The notes beneath the pieces were generated by a model. The model searched no databases. It was given only the letters and a program-made list of their open reading frames with translations, and was not told the DNA's origin. A program made the position numbers and the translations under genes. A DNA stretch of 35,063 nucleotides from contig JADHPM010000012.1 of assembly GCA_016778465.1 (NCBI GenBank), positions 1 through 35,063 of the forward strand, written 5' to 3'. Numbering within the stretch: position 1 is the stretch's first letter; each line of letters starts with the position of its first letter. This stretch comes from Methylophilaceae bacterium (GTDB lineage: Bacteria; Pseudomonadota; Gammaproteobacteria; Burkholderiales; Methylophilaceae). Shown in pieces: positions 18,005 through 27,877 of the stretch.

Positions 18005-20551
18005 ATGAAAAAATTTGCACCTCTAGTAACTATAGCCCTTCTCAGCAATGTTGTTCTTGCAGAGGAGACTGTCACCACAGGAACCATTGATGTCACCACC
18101 GTTGCACCCCTCCCCGGTATTGGTGTTGACGTAAATATTCTTCCTAGCAACGTTCAGGTCATCAAAATGGACGAGGTAAGTGAGCAACCTGGAATATCTT
18201 TCGCTGATTACTTGGTTAACAACGCACCTGCTGTGACTCTGAATGAAGTCGGAGGAAATCCATGGCAGCCTGAAATTCGATTTAGAGGTTACACAGCCGG
18301 ATCAATTCTTGGCAATGAACAAGGAATTTCGGTCTATCTTGACGGGGTGAGGCAGAACCAGCCCTTTAGTGATGTTGTGCTATGGGATACATTACCTCAG
18401 TTTGCTTTCTCAGGGTCACAGGTCGTCCCGGGTTCAAACCCAATTTATGGACTAAATACGTTAGGTGGAGCGGTTGCCTTTCAAACCAAAAATGGCCGCA
18501 TGTTTGATAAAACTAAATTATCCTTTACAAAAGGGTCTTGGGGTCGAGAAATTTCATTGGTCGAGCATGGGGGAGTATCGGGCAACTATGATTATTATGC
18601 TGGCTATCAATACACAACAGAGGACGGATGGCGTGACTACTCCCCATCGCATCTCAATCAGTATTTCGCCAAAGTTGGGTGGGAAGATGAGGCATCTCGA
18701 TTAGAGGTTTCTTACACCGGCGCGGATACAAAATTAATTGGAAACGGTTTGGCACCTAAGTATCTTTTAGGTAGCGATAATGAGGGGGTCAATACCGTTC
18801 CCGATGAAACAGAAAATCTCTTTGGGCAGCTCAATTTAGCTTTAACACACTTTTTTGACGATGATACGATGATCTCGTCCAATGCCTATTGGAAACGCTC
18901 GGACAGAAATACGTGGAATGGAGATGCCGAGATCGAACTGGATGCTGAAAACCTAGCTTTATCTGGCACCACCTATAGCAATGGGGACGATACAGTTACA
19001 CTGTTTAGATTCACAGAGGATGAAATAGATGAGATTGAAGGTGAAAATAGAAAGACAAAAACTCGCCAAGATCTATATGGGTGGTCAGGCCAGTTAACGT
19101 TCTCTCAGCCATTAATGGGATTCAATAATCATTTCATTACAGGCGTTAATATAGAAACATCCCTAGTGAGTTTTACACAAGATGAGTATGAGGGGGCAAC
19201 GATGCTCCCAACCCGTCAACTGGTTGATGGCACCGGTGAATATGAGAACAACACAGATCTTCAAGGACGCACAAACACGTTTGGGGTTTATGCTGTTGAC
19301 ACTTTTTCGATTGACGACAATTGGCATGTAACTGGTGGCTTGCGCTATAACTATCAGGAAGTTGACAATACCGATAAGCGCAGCGCAGAGGCACAAGAGG
19401 ACGGATCTTTAACCGAAAGAGCGAGTTGGGCAAGGGTGAACCCTACGATTGGCTTAACTTATAAGTACTCCAATAATTTTTCAACCTATACCTCTTACAG
19501 CGAGTCAAACAGGGCGCCAACCTCGATTGAGTTGGGCTGCTCAAACCCTGCAATTGCATGCCAGCTGCCTACACAGATGGCAGACGATCCACCACTCGAT
19601 GACGTCGTAGCAAAGACGTATGAGTGGGGCTATCGAGGACAAACCCAATACCTAACCTACTCGGGATCTGTTTATTCACAGATGAATCATGATGACCTTC
19701 AATTTATAAATACCAATGCGCAAAATGGTTTGGGTTACTTCGACAATATGGGCAAGACGTCGCGCAAAGGCCTTGATATGACCATTGGTGGTAGGACTAT
19801 CCTTGGCATGGCTGGTACCGAAGGATTTTCATGGACAGCGTCTTATGGTTACATGAAAGCTGAATACGAATCTGACTTTACTTTGGTTTCGGATGCAAAC
19901 GATTCTAGGTCTACAACAACGGAAAGTTATGGTGGCTATAATGCTGAGGACTTATGGAGTGATGACGATGACGCCTTATCTGAGACGGGTGAAGCTATTC
20001 AAGCCGCACTTAACAATAATGCCGATGGTGATTTGGCAGCATTTTCCACAGCATTAGATGGCGCTAACACTGAGGATGCCGTTGAGACAGCTTTAGAGAC
20101 GCTTGAGGCTGCTAATAAAGGCATCGGATCTGAAAACAGCGTCATTAATGTAAAGAAGGGCGATCGGATGCCATCCATTCCAGACCATAGCCTGAAATTT
20201 AGACTTCAATACGACTGGAATTCACTTCGTGTGGGAACCAATATTTTGGCTTATGCAGACACCTATATGATGGGCAATGAAAACAATGAGCATGGTGACA
20301 CCAATGGAGATGGCAAGGTTCCAGGTTATGTTTTGGTTAATTTAGATGCCAATTATCGTTTTACACAGAATTGGTCAATGAATTTCAAGGCGATCAATAT
20401 TTTTGATAAAACCTACTACACGGGCGGGCGCTTGCTCATGAATGGATTTACAGGTAACGGCAAAGAGGCCCGGAGCGAGGTCTTCAGGGGCGAGGGACTG
20501 ACTCCTGGATCACCGCAAGCAGGATGGGTCACCATAAACTACGAGTTTTAA
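18005..20551 (+). CDS. TonB-dependent outer-membrane receptor, FecA-like, acidic
   Basis: An 848-residue receptor: signal peptide (1-19, ending VVLA), a TonB-box-like TIDVTTVAPL (about 28-37), plug (about 45-160; FADYLVNNAP, IRFRGYTAGS, YLDGVRQNQPF, NPIYGLNTLGGAV), and a 22-strand barrel ending WVTINYEF. There is no N-terminal signalling domain. The barrel contains NRAPTSIELGC...DPPLDDVVAKTYEWG, typical of a broad proteobacterial siderophore-type clade. An acidic, Ala-rich insertion spans about 621-718. Near the C-terminus DTNGDGKVPGY (from residue 765) resembles an EF-hand or dockerin loop. A ligand containing a hard cation (Fe3+, Ca2+ or lanthanide) is inferred. A two-component pair follows 38 bases downstream. 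No Fur-like box is visible upstream. Confidence 0.92.
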   Translation: MKKFAPLVTIALLSNVVLAEETVTTGTIDVTTVAPLPGIGVDVNILPSNVQVIKMDEVSEQPGISFADYLVNNAPAVTLNEVGGNPWQPEIRFRGYTAGSILGNEQGISVYLDGVRQNQPFSDVVLWDTLPQFAFSGSQVVPGSNPIYGLNTLGGAVAFQTKNGRMFDKTKLSFTKGSWGREISLVEHGGVSGNYDYYAGYQYTTEDGWRDYSPSHLNQYFAKVGWEDEASRLEVSYTGADTKLIGNGLAPKYLLGSDNEGVNTVPDETENLFGQLNLALTHFFDDDTMISSNAYWKRSDRNTWNGDAEIELDAENLALSGTTYSNGDDTVTLFRFTEDEIDEIEGENRKTKTRQDLYGWSGQLTFSQPLMGFNNHFITGVNIETSLVSFTQDEYEGATMLPTRQLVDGTGEYENNTDLQGRTNTFGVYAVDTFSIDDNWHVTGGLRYNYQEVDNTDKRSAEAQEDGSLTERASWARVNPTIGLTYKYSNNFSTYTSYSESNRAPTSIELGCSNPAIACQLPTQMADDPPLDDVVAKTYEWGYRGQTQYLTYSGSVYSQMNHDDLQFINTNAQNGLGYFDNMGKTSRKGLDMTIGGRTILGMAGTEGFSWTASYGYMKAEYESDFTLVSDANDSRSTTTESYGGYNAEDLWSDDDDALSETGEAIQAALNNNADGDLAAFSTALDGANTEDAVETALETLEAANKGIGSENSVINVKKGDRMPSIPDHSLKFRLQYDWNSLRVGTNILAYADTYMMGNENNEHGDTNGDGKVPGYVLVNLDANYRFTQNWSMNFKAINIFDKTYYTGGRLLMNGFTGNGKEARSEVFRGEGLTPGSPQAGWVTINYEF

Positions 20552-20589
20552 AAGTTTAAATAAATAAGCCATAATACAAACATCTGATT

Positions 20590-21915
20590 ATGAGCCTTAA
20601 AAATCGTCTTCTTCTCTATATTAATTCCTTGCTTTTGATTGCAATGATCATTGGTGTCGCCGGCATATTACTGGCAGCAAAAAAAAATGTAAGGAATGAA
20701 ATCTTATCAAGTCAGTCGCTGGCCATTTTTGCTATTGAAAGCGGCGTAAAAAAAAATCCCGAGTATTATTTGTTTCAAGAGGAGGGACAGGCATTTGGCC
20801 TAGCAAATTTGAATAGGCTTAGGCATTTAAAAATTCAATTCTATGACACGCATGATAATCTAATTGACTCAACCCAACCAAATATTAATGAATCAAACAC
20901 ACCACCAAAATTTGTTGAGTCTATTATGACCTCCCTTATTAGTGTGATTCCCTCTGAAAAAATCAATATTAATTCTAGGGGAAATCCACTTGGCTATATT
21001 CTTATTACTCCAGAGCCTAAATACGAGATTAATGAGATATGGCAACAAGTTAAAAATGGAATGTTTGTCATTAGCATTTTTTTTATTTTTATTAATTGTA
21101 TGATTTACCTTGTATTTTTTCATACCCTAAAGCCCATTAACGAGTTGATTGAAGGTTTTAAGAGGTTAGAAAATGAAAACTATAAAGTACGAATCAGCAG
21201 AACCAATATTATGGAGCTAGATATTATTGGTCAAAAATTTAATCGTATGGTAAAAAAACTAAAAGACAATAATTTAAAAATTCATAAACTTAGCCAAGAC
21301 CTCATCAATATTCAGGAGCAAGAGAAGAGAGATTTGGCGCGAAACTTACATGATGAATTAGGCCAATCACTCACCGCGATTCAAGCCGAGGCTGGGGCAA
21401 TTAAAAACAGCAAGAATATAAAATCAAGAAACCTGGCGCTAAATAGCATTATTCTAATTTCAAAAAATATGATGTTATCAACCCGAGAGCTTATCAAAAA
21501 ATTAAGTTTAGGTATTCTTGATGATATGGGTTTTGAAATTGCTATGGGTGACCTAGTAAATAACTGGACAAGGAGGCACCCTAATGTAAAAGTTAATTAT
21601 AATTTTGATAAGGAATTAATTGGAGTAATGCCTCAATCCTTCGAAGCGCATATTTATCGAATAATTCAAGAGGCTTTAACCAATATTACAAAACATGCAA
21701 ATCCTAAAAAAGCTACTATTTCACTTTCACTTCATAAAGATAAAAAAACGTTTCGAATTAACATAAGTAACGATGGCGTTAAGAATAAAATAAATAACAA
21801 TGGCGGAATAGGTATACTCGGAATGACGGAGCGAGTCAGTCAGATGGGGGGCAGCATTGATATCAAGAAAAACCGAAATTATCAGATTAATATTGTTTTA
21901 TCTCTACACCCATGA
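20590..21915 (+). CDS. Sensor histidine kinase, NarX/UhpB type with LapD/MoxY-like periplasmic domain
   Basis: A 441-residue membrane kinase: TM1 (about 8-29), periplasmic domain (about 30-155), TM2 (about 157-178), HAMP (to about 230), HisKA_3 dimerisation domain and HATPase. The phospho-acceptor is H254 in ARNLHDELGQ. ATPase motifs are EALTNITKHA (N box), ISNDG and GGIGILGM. The periplasmic part (KKNVRNEILSSQSLAIFAIE...LRHLKIQFYDTHDNLID) resembles the LapD/MoxY N-terminal domain, seen in the MxaY/MoxY kinases of methylotrophs. Its stop overlaps the start of the response regulator (ATGA). A role in methanol or lanthanide response is inferred from this resemblance and from the TonB receptor before it. 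Confidence 0.88.
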   Translation: MSLKNRLLLYINSLLLIAMIIGVAGILLAAKKNVRNEILSSQSLAIFAIESGVKKNPEYYLFQEEGQAFGLANLNRLRHLKIQFYDTHDNLIDSTQPNINESNTPPKFVESIMTSLISVIPSEKININSRGNPLGYILITPEPKYEINEIWQQVKNGMFVISIFFIFINCMIYLVFFHTLKPINELIEGFKRLENENYKVRISRTNIMELDIIGQKFNRMVKKLKDNNLKIHKLSQDLINIQEQEKRDLARNLHDELGQSLTAIQAEAGAIKNSKNIKSRNLALNSIILISKNMMLSTRELIKKLSLGILDDMGFEIAMGDLVNNWTRRHPNVKVNYNFDKELIGVMPQSFEAHIYRIIQEALTNITKHANPKKATISLSLHKDKKTFRINISNDGVKNKINNNGGIGILGMTERVSQMGGSIDIKKNRNYQINIVLSLHP

Positions 21916-22529
21916 TTGATTTAGTGCTTGTTGATGATCATGACATTGTTAGGGCTGGAATAAAACGCCTACTTGAAAATCAAAAAAAAATTAACGTTGT
22001 TGGTGACTTTGGATCTGGTGAGGCGGCCTACCGGTTTTTAAGAAATAACAACGCTGATGTTGTTGTAATGGATTTATCCATGCCTGGTAAAGGGGGAATC
22101 GAATCTACGAGGCAAATCAAAAAGCAATTTCCTAATATCAACATTCTTGTTTTATCAATGCACGATAATCCAACCATGGCGAAAAAAGTTATTGATGCTG
22201 GTGCTACAGGATACATTTTAAAAAATGATATTGCAGAAGACCTTATGCGGGCAATTCTAACGGTCGCGCAATCAAAACCCATTTTTTCAAACTCACTTAA
22301 GAAATCTATGTTAATCGAAACAGAGAACACCCTTAATAAACTAAATGATAAGGAATTAGAAATTCTAAAATCGCTTGCACATGGCGAGGAATTAAAAAAT
22401 ATTGCTGAGGTATTAAATATTAGCTACAAAACAGCTGCTAATTATCAGACATCTATCAAACAGAAAATGAACATAAAGACATCCATGGATTTATTTCAAA
22501 TTGCTCGAGATAATAATTTAATTGAATAA
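21912..22529 (+). CDS. NarL/LuxR-type response regulator
   Basis: A 205-residue two-domain regulator. The receiver domain has the acidic pair D8/D9, phospho-acceptor D54 in VVMDLSMPG, and the conserved Lys in TGYILKND. The C-terminal helix-turn-helix (about 145-200) reads [35 protein letters not shown], a standard LuxR/GerE DNA-binding domain. It overlaps the kinase gene by four bases (ATGA), so the two form a pair. In methylotrophs the MxaYX/MoxYX pair has this architecture. The regulon cannot be read from the sequence; the adjacent TonB receptor gene is an obvious candidate target. Confidence 0.92.
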   Translation: MIDLVLVDDHDIVRAGIKRLLENQKKINVVGDFGSGEAAYRFLRNNNADVVVMDLSMPGKGGIESTRQIKKQFPNINILVLSMHDNPTMAKKVIDAGATGYILKNDIAEDLMRAILTVAQSKPIFSNSLKKSMLIETENTLNKLNDKELEILKSLAHGEELKNIAEVLNISYKTAANYQTSIKQKMNIKTSMDLFQIARDNNLIE

Positions 22530-22540
22530 CAGTCAGTTGT

Positions 22541-22546
22541 TATAAT
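22541..22546 (+). promoter_or_regulatory. Candidate -10 (TATAAT) for purT
   Basis: A consensus TATAAT lies 24 bases before the purT ATG, with a weak TTTAAT -35 at 22517-22522 (18-base spacer). GAGAG before the ATG is the likely ribosome-binding site. Confidence 0.55.
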
Positions 22547-22570
22547 AGTAAAAAATTCTTCGAGAGTCAT

Positions 22571-23767
22571 ATGAAAATTGGTACCCCCTTATCCCCCTCA
22601 GCTTTAAAAGTGATGTTGTTAGGCAGCGGTGAATTGGGAAAAGAGGTCGTAATTTCCTTACAACGCCTTGGTGTTGAGGTCATTGCAGTTGATCGATACA
22701 AGAATGCGCCAGCGCACCAAGTTGCACACAGATCCTATGTTACTGATATGACAAATAAGCAGCAATTAGAAAAAATTATTTCGCTTGAGAAGCCACATTT
22801 TATTGTTCCAGAAATAGAGGCAATTAATACGGGTTATCTTAAAGAGATAGAAGACAAGCAACCTATTGTTGTAGTCCCAAGTGTAAAAGCGGTACAGCTG
22901 ACAATGAATCGTGAGGGGATTCGTTGCTTAGCAGCGGAAGAGTTAGGAATTGCTACATCACCATATGGATTTGCAAATAATATCGAGGAACTTAAAAGTA
23001 TTGTTAAGACAGTCGGCTTCCCGTGCTTTATAAAACCGACCATGTCATCGTCTGGAAAAGGGCAGTCAAAGATTACTAGTGTTGTTGAAATTGAAAAGGC
23101 GTGGAACTATGCCGCCGAGGCTGGAAGAGTAAATAATGGCAAAGTGATAGTGGAGGGACTGATTGACTTTGACTACGAGATCACTTTACTGACAGTAAGA
23201 GCAAAAAATAAACAAGGAAGAGTAGAAACATTCTTCTGCGAACCTATTGGACACAGACAAGAACACGGGGACTATGTTGAAAGCTGGCAACCTCAAGCGA
23301 TGAGTAAAAAAGCATTGGAAAAATCGCAGCAAATAGCGGAAAAAGTCACAAGCGCGTTAGGTGGCCTTGGTTTGTTTGGCGTCGAGTTATTTATCAAGGA
23401 AGACCATGTCTGGTTTTCGGAGGTGAGTCCAAGACCGCATGATACTGGTATGGTGACTATGGCCACACAAAGACAATCTGAATTCGAGTTACACGCTAAA
23501 GCGATTTTGGGATTGCCCGTTGATACTGAGATGATAAGCTCGGGGGCAAGTGCTGTTATTTATGGGCAACATGATGCTGATGGTATTACTTTTGAGGGTA
23601 TTGATCAGGCTCTCACTCAAAAAGGTGTAGATATCCGCTTATTTGGTAAACCAACATCTTTTAAGAAAAGAAGAATGGGGGTTGCATTAGCTATTGATAA
23701 AAATATTGAGAGCGCAAGAAATAAAGCTAGGCAAGCGGCAAGAACTGTTAAGCCAATCAAAAATTAA
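22571..23767 (+). CDS. purT: Formate-dependent phosphoribosylglycinamide formyltransferase 2
   Basis: A 398-residue ATP-grasp enzyme (E. coli PurT 392). Landmarks: [14 protein letters not shown] (N-terminal Rossmann), [34 protein letters not shown] (ATP-binding), [10 protein letters not shown] and [13 protein letters not shown] (metal- and ATP-binding acidic residues). It converts GAR to FGAR using formate and ATP, bypassing formyl-tetrahydrofolate. In a C1-using organism this would draw on formate from formaldehyde oxidation; that link is inference. It has its own likely promoter and sits between the response regulator and typA. Confidence 0.96.
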   Translation: MKIGTPLSPSALKVMLLGSGELGKEVVISLQRLGVEVIAVDRYKNAPAHQVAHRSYVTDMTNKQQLEKIISLEKPHFIVPEIEAINTGYLKEIEDKQPIVVVPSVKAVQLTMNREGIRCLAAEELGIATSPYGFANNIEELKSIVKTVGFPCFIKPTMSSSGKGQSKITSVVEIEKAWNYAAEAGRVNNGKVIVEGLIDFDYEITLLTVRAKNKQGRVETFFCEPIGHRQEHGDYVESWQPQAMSKKALEKSQQIAEKVTSALGGLGLFGVELFIKEDHVWFSEVSPRPHDTGMVTMATQRQSEFELHAKAILGLPVDTEMISSGASAVIYGQHDADGITFEGIDQALTQKGVDIRLFGKPTSFKKRRMGVALAIDKNIESARNKARQAARTVKPIKN

Positions 23768-23797
23768 TTTAAATCATCTAAAATGCGCGATGAGATA

Positions 23798-23806
23798 TGC
23801 TACAAT
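23798..23806 (+). promoter_or_regulatory. Extended -10 promoter of typA
   Basis: TGCTACAAT matches the extended -10 pattern TGnTATAAT with one mismatch and lies 27 bases before the typA ATG. The transcript would have a leader of about 20 bases including AGGTAA as ribosome-binding site. Confidence 0.6.
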
Positions 23807-23833
23807 CGCGCCTCCAACCAATTAGGTAAATTC

Positions 23834-25648
23834 ATGTCAAGACAAATAAGAAACATTGCCATTATTGCTCACGTCGACCATGGTAAGACAACACTCGTTG
23901 ACAAGCTTCTCCAACAATCTGGAACATTTGCCCAGCATCAACAGGTTAATGAACGTGTAATGGATTCTAATGACATTGAAAAAGAACGCGGCATTACTAT
24001 CTTAGCTAAAAATACAGCAGTTTCCTATGAGGGCTTCCATATTAATATTGTAGATACTCCAGGCCATGCAGATTTTGGTGGTGAAGTTGAGCGAGTGCTA
24101 GGAATGGTTGATGGTGTGCTACTTCTAGTGGATGCCGTTGATGGCCCAATGCCACAAACACGATTTGTGACAAAAAAGGCGCTTGCATTAGGACTTAAGC
24201 CTATTGTTGTACTAAATAAAATTGACAGACCAGGTGCAAGATGTGATTGGGTGATTAACCAAACGTTTGATTTATTTGCTAACCTTGGTGCAACCGATGA
24301 GCAACTGGACTTTCCTGTCGTCTATGCGTCTGCAATAAATGGTTATGCAATGTTAAAAGAATCAGATACATCCGATTCAATGAAGCCACTTTTTGATACG
24401 GTTCTCAAACATGTACATGAGCCTGAGGGAGACGTTTCCGCACCCTTACAATTTCAAATATCTGCTCTCGATTACTCCACCTACACCGGGCGTATGGGAA
24501 TTGGACGGATTAGAAACGGTATCTTAAAACCTGGTGCTGTCGTTGCCGTGATGCTAGGGGATAAAAAAATATCACAGGGCCGCATAAATGAAGTTTTTGG
24601 CTTTAAAGGATTAGAGCGTGTAGCAGTAAAAGAAGCAGTTGCTGGGGATATTGTGATTGTGACTGGAATTGATGATGTTGGTATCGGCATTACTATTGCT
24701 GACCCTGAAAAACCTGTTGGGTTGCCTGTAATAGCAGTTGATGAACCTACGTTAAATATGGACTTTATGGTAAATACCTCACCACTGGCTGGCAAAGAAG
24801 GCAAGTTTGTTACGAGTCGCCAGATTCGAGAGAGGCTTACTAAAGAGTTAATGGTTAATGTAGCCCTTCGAGTTGAGGATACCTCAGACGCAGATGTTTT
24901 TCGAGTCTCAGGTCGAGGCGAACTTCATCTTACTATTCTTTTGGAAAATATGCGCAGGGAAGGCTTTGAAATTGCTGTTGGTAAGCCGAGGGTAGTCTAT
25001 AAAGAAATTGATGGCGTGAGGTGCGAACCCTATGAGAGTTTGACTGTAGATATTCAGGATGACACTCAAGGGGCAGTGATGGAGGAGCTCGGACGCAGAA
25101 AGGGGGAATTAACAAACATGGAGTCTGATGGATTTGGACGCACGCGTTTGGAGTATAAAATTCCTGCTAGAGGATTGATTGGCTTTCAAGGGGAATTCCT
25201 CACCATGACCAAGGGCACAGGCTTAATGTCACATATTTTTGATGAGTATGCCCCAGTAAAAGCAGAGATCCCTGGCCGTCGAAATGGCGTATTAATATCC
25301 TCAGAAAAGGGAGAGGCTGTTGCTTATGCGCTTTGGAAACTGCAGGATAGGGGTAGAATGTTTGTTAATCCGGGTGAAAAATTATATGAAGGGATGGTTA
25401 TTGGTATCCATAGCCGTGATAACGATTTGGTCGTTAATCCCATCAAAGGTAAGCAACTTACTAATGTCAGATCCTCTGGCACGGATGAAGCGGTAAGGTT
25501 GGTCCCACCAATTTTAATGAGTTTAGAATACGCGGTCGAATTCATTGATGATGATGAGCTGGTTGAAATCACTCCCACTTCATTAAGAATAAGAAAACGC
25601 TTTCTTCTTGAGCATGAGAGAAAAAGGGCTAGCAAAAAAGAAGATTAA
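23834..25648 (+). CDS. typA: Translational GTPase TypA/BipA
   Basis: A 604-residue ribosome-binding GTPase (E. coli BipA 607). G motifs: AHVDHGKT (G1), DTPGHADF (G3), NKIDRPGA (G4). EF-G-like domains II, III and V follow, then the BipA-specific C-terminal domain ([21 protein letters not shown]). It helps 50S assembly at low temperature and under stress. The start is ATG 23834 with AGGTAA upstream. An in-frame ATG at 23783 would add 17 residues of promoter sequence and is rejected. It ends three bases from the convergent ybiT. Confidence 0.96.
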   Translation: MSRQIRNIAIIAHVDHGKTTLVDKLLQQSGTFAQHQQVNERVMDSNDIEKERGITILAKNTAVSYEGFHINIVDTPGHADFGGEVERVLGMVDGVLLLVDAVDGPMPQTRFVTKKALALGLKPIVVLNKIDRPGARCDWVINQTFDLFANLGATDEQLDFPVVYASAINGYAMLKESDTSDSMKPLFDTVLKHVHEPEGDVSAPLQFQISALDYSTYTGRMGIGRIRNGILKPGAVVAVMLGDKKISQGRINEVFGFKGLERVAVKEAVAGDIVIVTGIDDVGIGITIADPEKPVGLPVIAVDEPTLNMDFMVNTSPLAGKEGKFVTSRQIRERLTKELMVNVALRVEDTSDADVFRVSGRGELHLTILLENMRREGFEIAVGKPRVVYKEIDGVRCEPYESLTVDIQDDTQGAVMEELGRRKGELTNMESDGFGRTRLEYKIPARGLIGFQGEFLTMTKGTGLMSHIFDEYAPVKAEIPGRRNGVLISSEKGEAVAYALWKLQDRGRMFVNPGEKLYEGMVIGIHSRDNDLVVNPIKGKQLTNVRSSGTDEAVRLVPPILMSLEYAVEFIDDDELVEITPTSLRIRKRFLLEHERKRASKKED

Positions 25649-25651
25649 TCA

Positions 25652-27241
25652 TCACTCCAACGAGGCGACATAATCCTCATAGTTCCCTTTAAAGTCGATA
25701 ATCTTATCTCTTTTGATTTCGAAAATTCTTGTTGCGATGGAGCTCACAAATTCACGATCATGCGTGACAAAAAAAAGGGTACCTGTAAATTTTTCTAATG
25801 CCGTATTCAGAGACTCGATGGATTCCATATCCATGTGATTTGTGGGTTCATCCATGAGGAGAATATTTGATCTTTGTAACATAAGTTTGCCAAATAACAT
25901 CCTTCCTTGCTCGCCCCCCGACAGAACCTTAACTTTTTTCTTAAAATCCTCTCCTGAGAACAATAGACGCCCAAGCGTACTTCGAATGACCTGGTCATCA
26001 TCATTGGGACCTGCCCACAAAGACATCCACTCAAAAACATTTATATCTTTCTCAAATTCTTTTGTGTGGTCTTGCGCAAAATATCCAAGCTCAGCCTTTT
26101 CAGCCCATTTTATTTTGCCACTATTAGGTGTAAGAATATTTCCAATTATTTTCAAAAGAGTGGTTTTACCAATACCATTTTCTCCAATGATGGCGATCTT
26201 TTCGCCAGCTTCAATCATTAAGTTAACGTTATTGAATAACGGTATATCGTACCCATGACTCATCTTACTCACTAAGGTGGCTTGCCTGTATAGTTTATCC
26301 TTGTCATCATATTCGAACCGTATAAAAGGATACTGACGGCTGGATGGGCGCATGTCTTCAACTTTAATTTTCTCAATTTGCCTAGCCCGCGATGTAGCTT
26401 GCCTTGCTTTCGAAGCATTAGCAGAAAATCGTCTGACAAAGTCTTGGAGCTCAGCTATTTGCTGTTTGGCTTTATCGTTGGCCTTTAATTGTTGAGCACG
26501 AGCGAGGGTGCTTGCTTCCATAAAATTATCGTAATTACCTGGATAAATCGATAATTTCCCATAATCCATGTCAGCAATATGGGTACATACTTGGTTAAGG
26601 AAGTGACGATCATGCGAGATAATGATCATGGTGGACTTACGACTATTCAGGGTATTCTCAAGCCACCGAATAGTATTAATATCGAGGTTATTTGTTGGTT
26701 CATCAAGCAGCAAAATGTCAGGATCTGCGAACAGAGCCTGGGCTAATAAAACTCTAAACTTCCAACCTGGGGCGACCGCACTCATAAGTCCATTATGCAA
26801 ACTGTTATCGATTCCAACACCCGCTAATAATTCACCTGCCCTGGCTTCCGCACTATAGCCATCATATTCTGCGTAAACAGCCTCTAATTCGGCTGCTTTC
26901 ATGTAATCCTCATCAGTTGAATCAGGGTCTGAGTACAAGCGGTTTTTTTCCTCGTTCGCGGCCCACATCTCTCTGTGGCCCATCATCACAACGTCTAAAA
27001 CCCGGAGGTCTTCATACGCAAACTGATCTTGCCTTAACCACGCTAACCTTTCCTGACTATCTAAACTTACACTGCCAGCTGATGACTCTAGCTCACCCGC
27101 AAGGATTTTCATAAATGTCGACTTACCGCATCCATTTGCTCCGATAAGTCCATAATGGTTGCCATCTCCAAATTTTACAGACACATCTTCAAAAAGCGGC
27201 TTAGAGCCAAATTGCATTGTTATATTGTTTGCTATTAACAC
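25652..27241 (-). CDS. ybiT: ABC-F translation factor YbiT
   Basis: A 529-residue protein (E. coli YbiT 530) with two ATP-binding cassettes and no membrane domain. First cassette: Walker A GANGCGKS (34-41), signature region [15 protein letters not shown], Walker [13 protein letters not shown]. Inter-domain linker: [21 protein letters not shown]. Second cassette: [31 protein letters not shown]. The match to YbiT runs through the linker, so it is this subfamily and not EttA or Uup. ABC-F proteins bind the ribosomal E site and relieve stalls. The start is GTG at 27241 with AAGGAT upstream. It is the last gene of a Gre-like/nitroreductase/ybiT run. Confidence 0.94.
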   Translation of the reverse strand: MLIANNITMQFGSKPLFEDVSVKFGDGNHYGLIGANGCGKSTFMKILAGELESSAGSVSLDSQERLAWLRQDQFAYEDLRVLDVVMMGHREMWAANEEKNRLYSDPDSTDEDYMKAAELEAVYAEYDGYSAEARAGELLAGVGIDNSLHNGLMSAVAPGWKFRVLLAQALFADPDILLLDEPTNNLDINTIRWLENTLNSRKSTMIIISHDRHFLNQVCTHIADMDYGKLSIYPGNYDNFMEASTLARAQQLKANDKAKQQIAELQDFVRRFSANASKARQATSRARQIEKIKVEDMRPSSRQYPFIRFEYDDKDKLYRQATLVSKMSHGYDIPLFNNVNLMIEAGEKIAIIGENGIGKTTLLKIIGNILTPNSGKIKWAEKAELGYFAQDHTKEFEKDINVFEWMSLWAGPNDDDQVIRSTLGRLLFSGEDFKKKVKVLSGGEQGRMLFGKLMLQRSNILLMDEPTNHMDMESIESLNTALEKFTGTLFFVTHDREFVSSIATRIFEIKRDKIIDFKGNYEDYVASLE

Positions 27242-27262
27242 GCGGTGATATCCTTAGAATAC

Positions 27263-27865
27263 TTAAAAATGATTGTATTTCACAACTTCTTGAGGGCTGA
27301 GCTGCCCCGGTCTGGGCCATGGATCTTTGATTGATTTTCCTATAACAACAAACATAGAGGGAATATGATCTTCAGGTAGCTTGATTAGTTTTGCCACCTC
27401 GTTAAAATCAAAGCCATCCATAGGGCAGCTATCATACCCCAAATCCTTGGCAGCCAACATTAGATTCATGGCGGCCATGCCGCATGAGCGCATAACCTCA
27501 TCTCTTTGCACCTCAGGTTTTCCATGGTAATAATCATGGATGGCTGGTATCAGATAATCGCGTGATGTTTGCGGGGCATTTTTCCAGTAGCGTTCAGGCT
27601 CCTTATCCCAGGCCATAAGGTCCCCAGTTAAGACAATTAAAAGCGATGCATCAGTGACTTGGGACTGATCCCAACTCACCTTTCGGATTTTCTCTCTTAA
27701 CTTCTGATCGGTGACTATGACGAAACGCCAATGTTGCAGGTTAAAAGCAGTTGGGGAAAGTATTGCGAGTTGCATTAGTCTATCAATTTCATTGCTTGAT
27801 AACTGATGTGTTTTGTCAAACAGCTTATGTGATCGACGTTCTTGTATCGCTTGCTGGAGTTCCAT
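27263..27865 (-). CDS. Nitroreductase family flavoprotein
   Basis: A 200-residue FMN-dependent oxidoreductase. N-terminal QERRSHKLFD gives the Arg-Arg-Ser FMN-phosphate contact. SPTAFNLQHWRFVIVTD matches the family's SPS..NxQPWrfvvv motif. AAMNLMLAAKDLGYDSCPMDGFD is the conserved helix and loop near the flavin. Members reduce nitroaromatics, quinones or enones with NAD(P)H; the physiological substrate cannot be told. ATG at 27865. It is 12 bases after the Gre-like gene and 21 before ybiT, so likely one transcript. Confidence 0.9.
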   Translation of the reverse strand: MELQQAIQERRSHKLFDKTHQLSSNEIDRLMQLAILSPTAFNLQHWRFVIVTDQKLREKIRKVSWDQSQVTDASLLIVLTGDLMAWDKEPERYWKNAPQTSRDYLIPAIHDYYHGKPEVQRDEVMRSCGMAAMNLMLAAKDLGYDSCPMDGFDFNEVAKLIKLPEDHIPSMFVVIGKSIKDPWPRPGQLSPQEVVKYNHF

Positions 27866-27877
27866 GGTGTCCTTAAT

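Noticed and set aside
19163-19433. Two antisense open frames within the second TonB receptor
   Set aside because: Both are shadows of a well-supported barrel sequence and overlap each other in different frames.
23783-23833. N-terminal extension of typA from ATG 23783
   Set aside because: The extension covers the likely extended -10 promoter, has no family match, and the ATG at 23834 has a ribosome-binding site and gives the normal BipA N-terminus.
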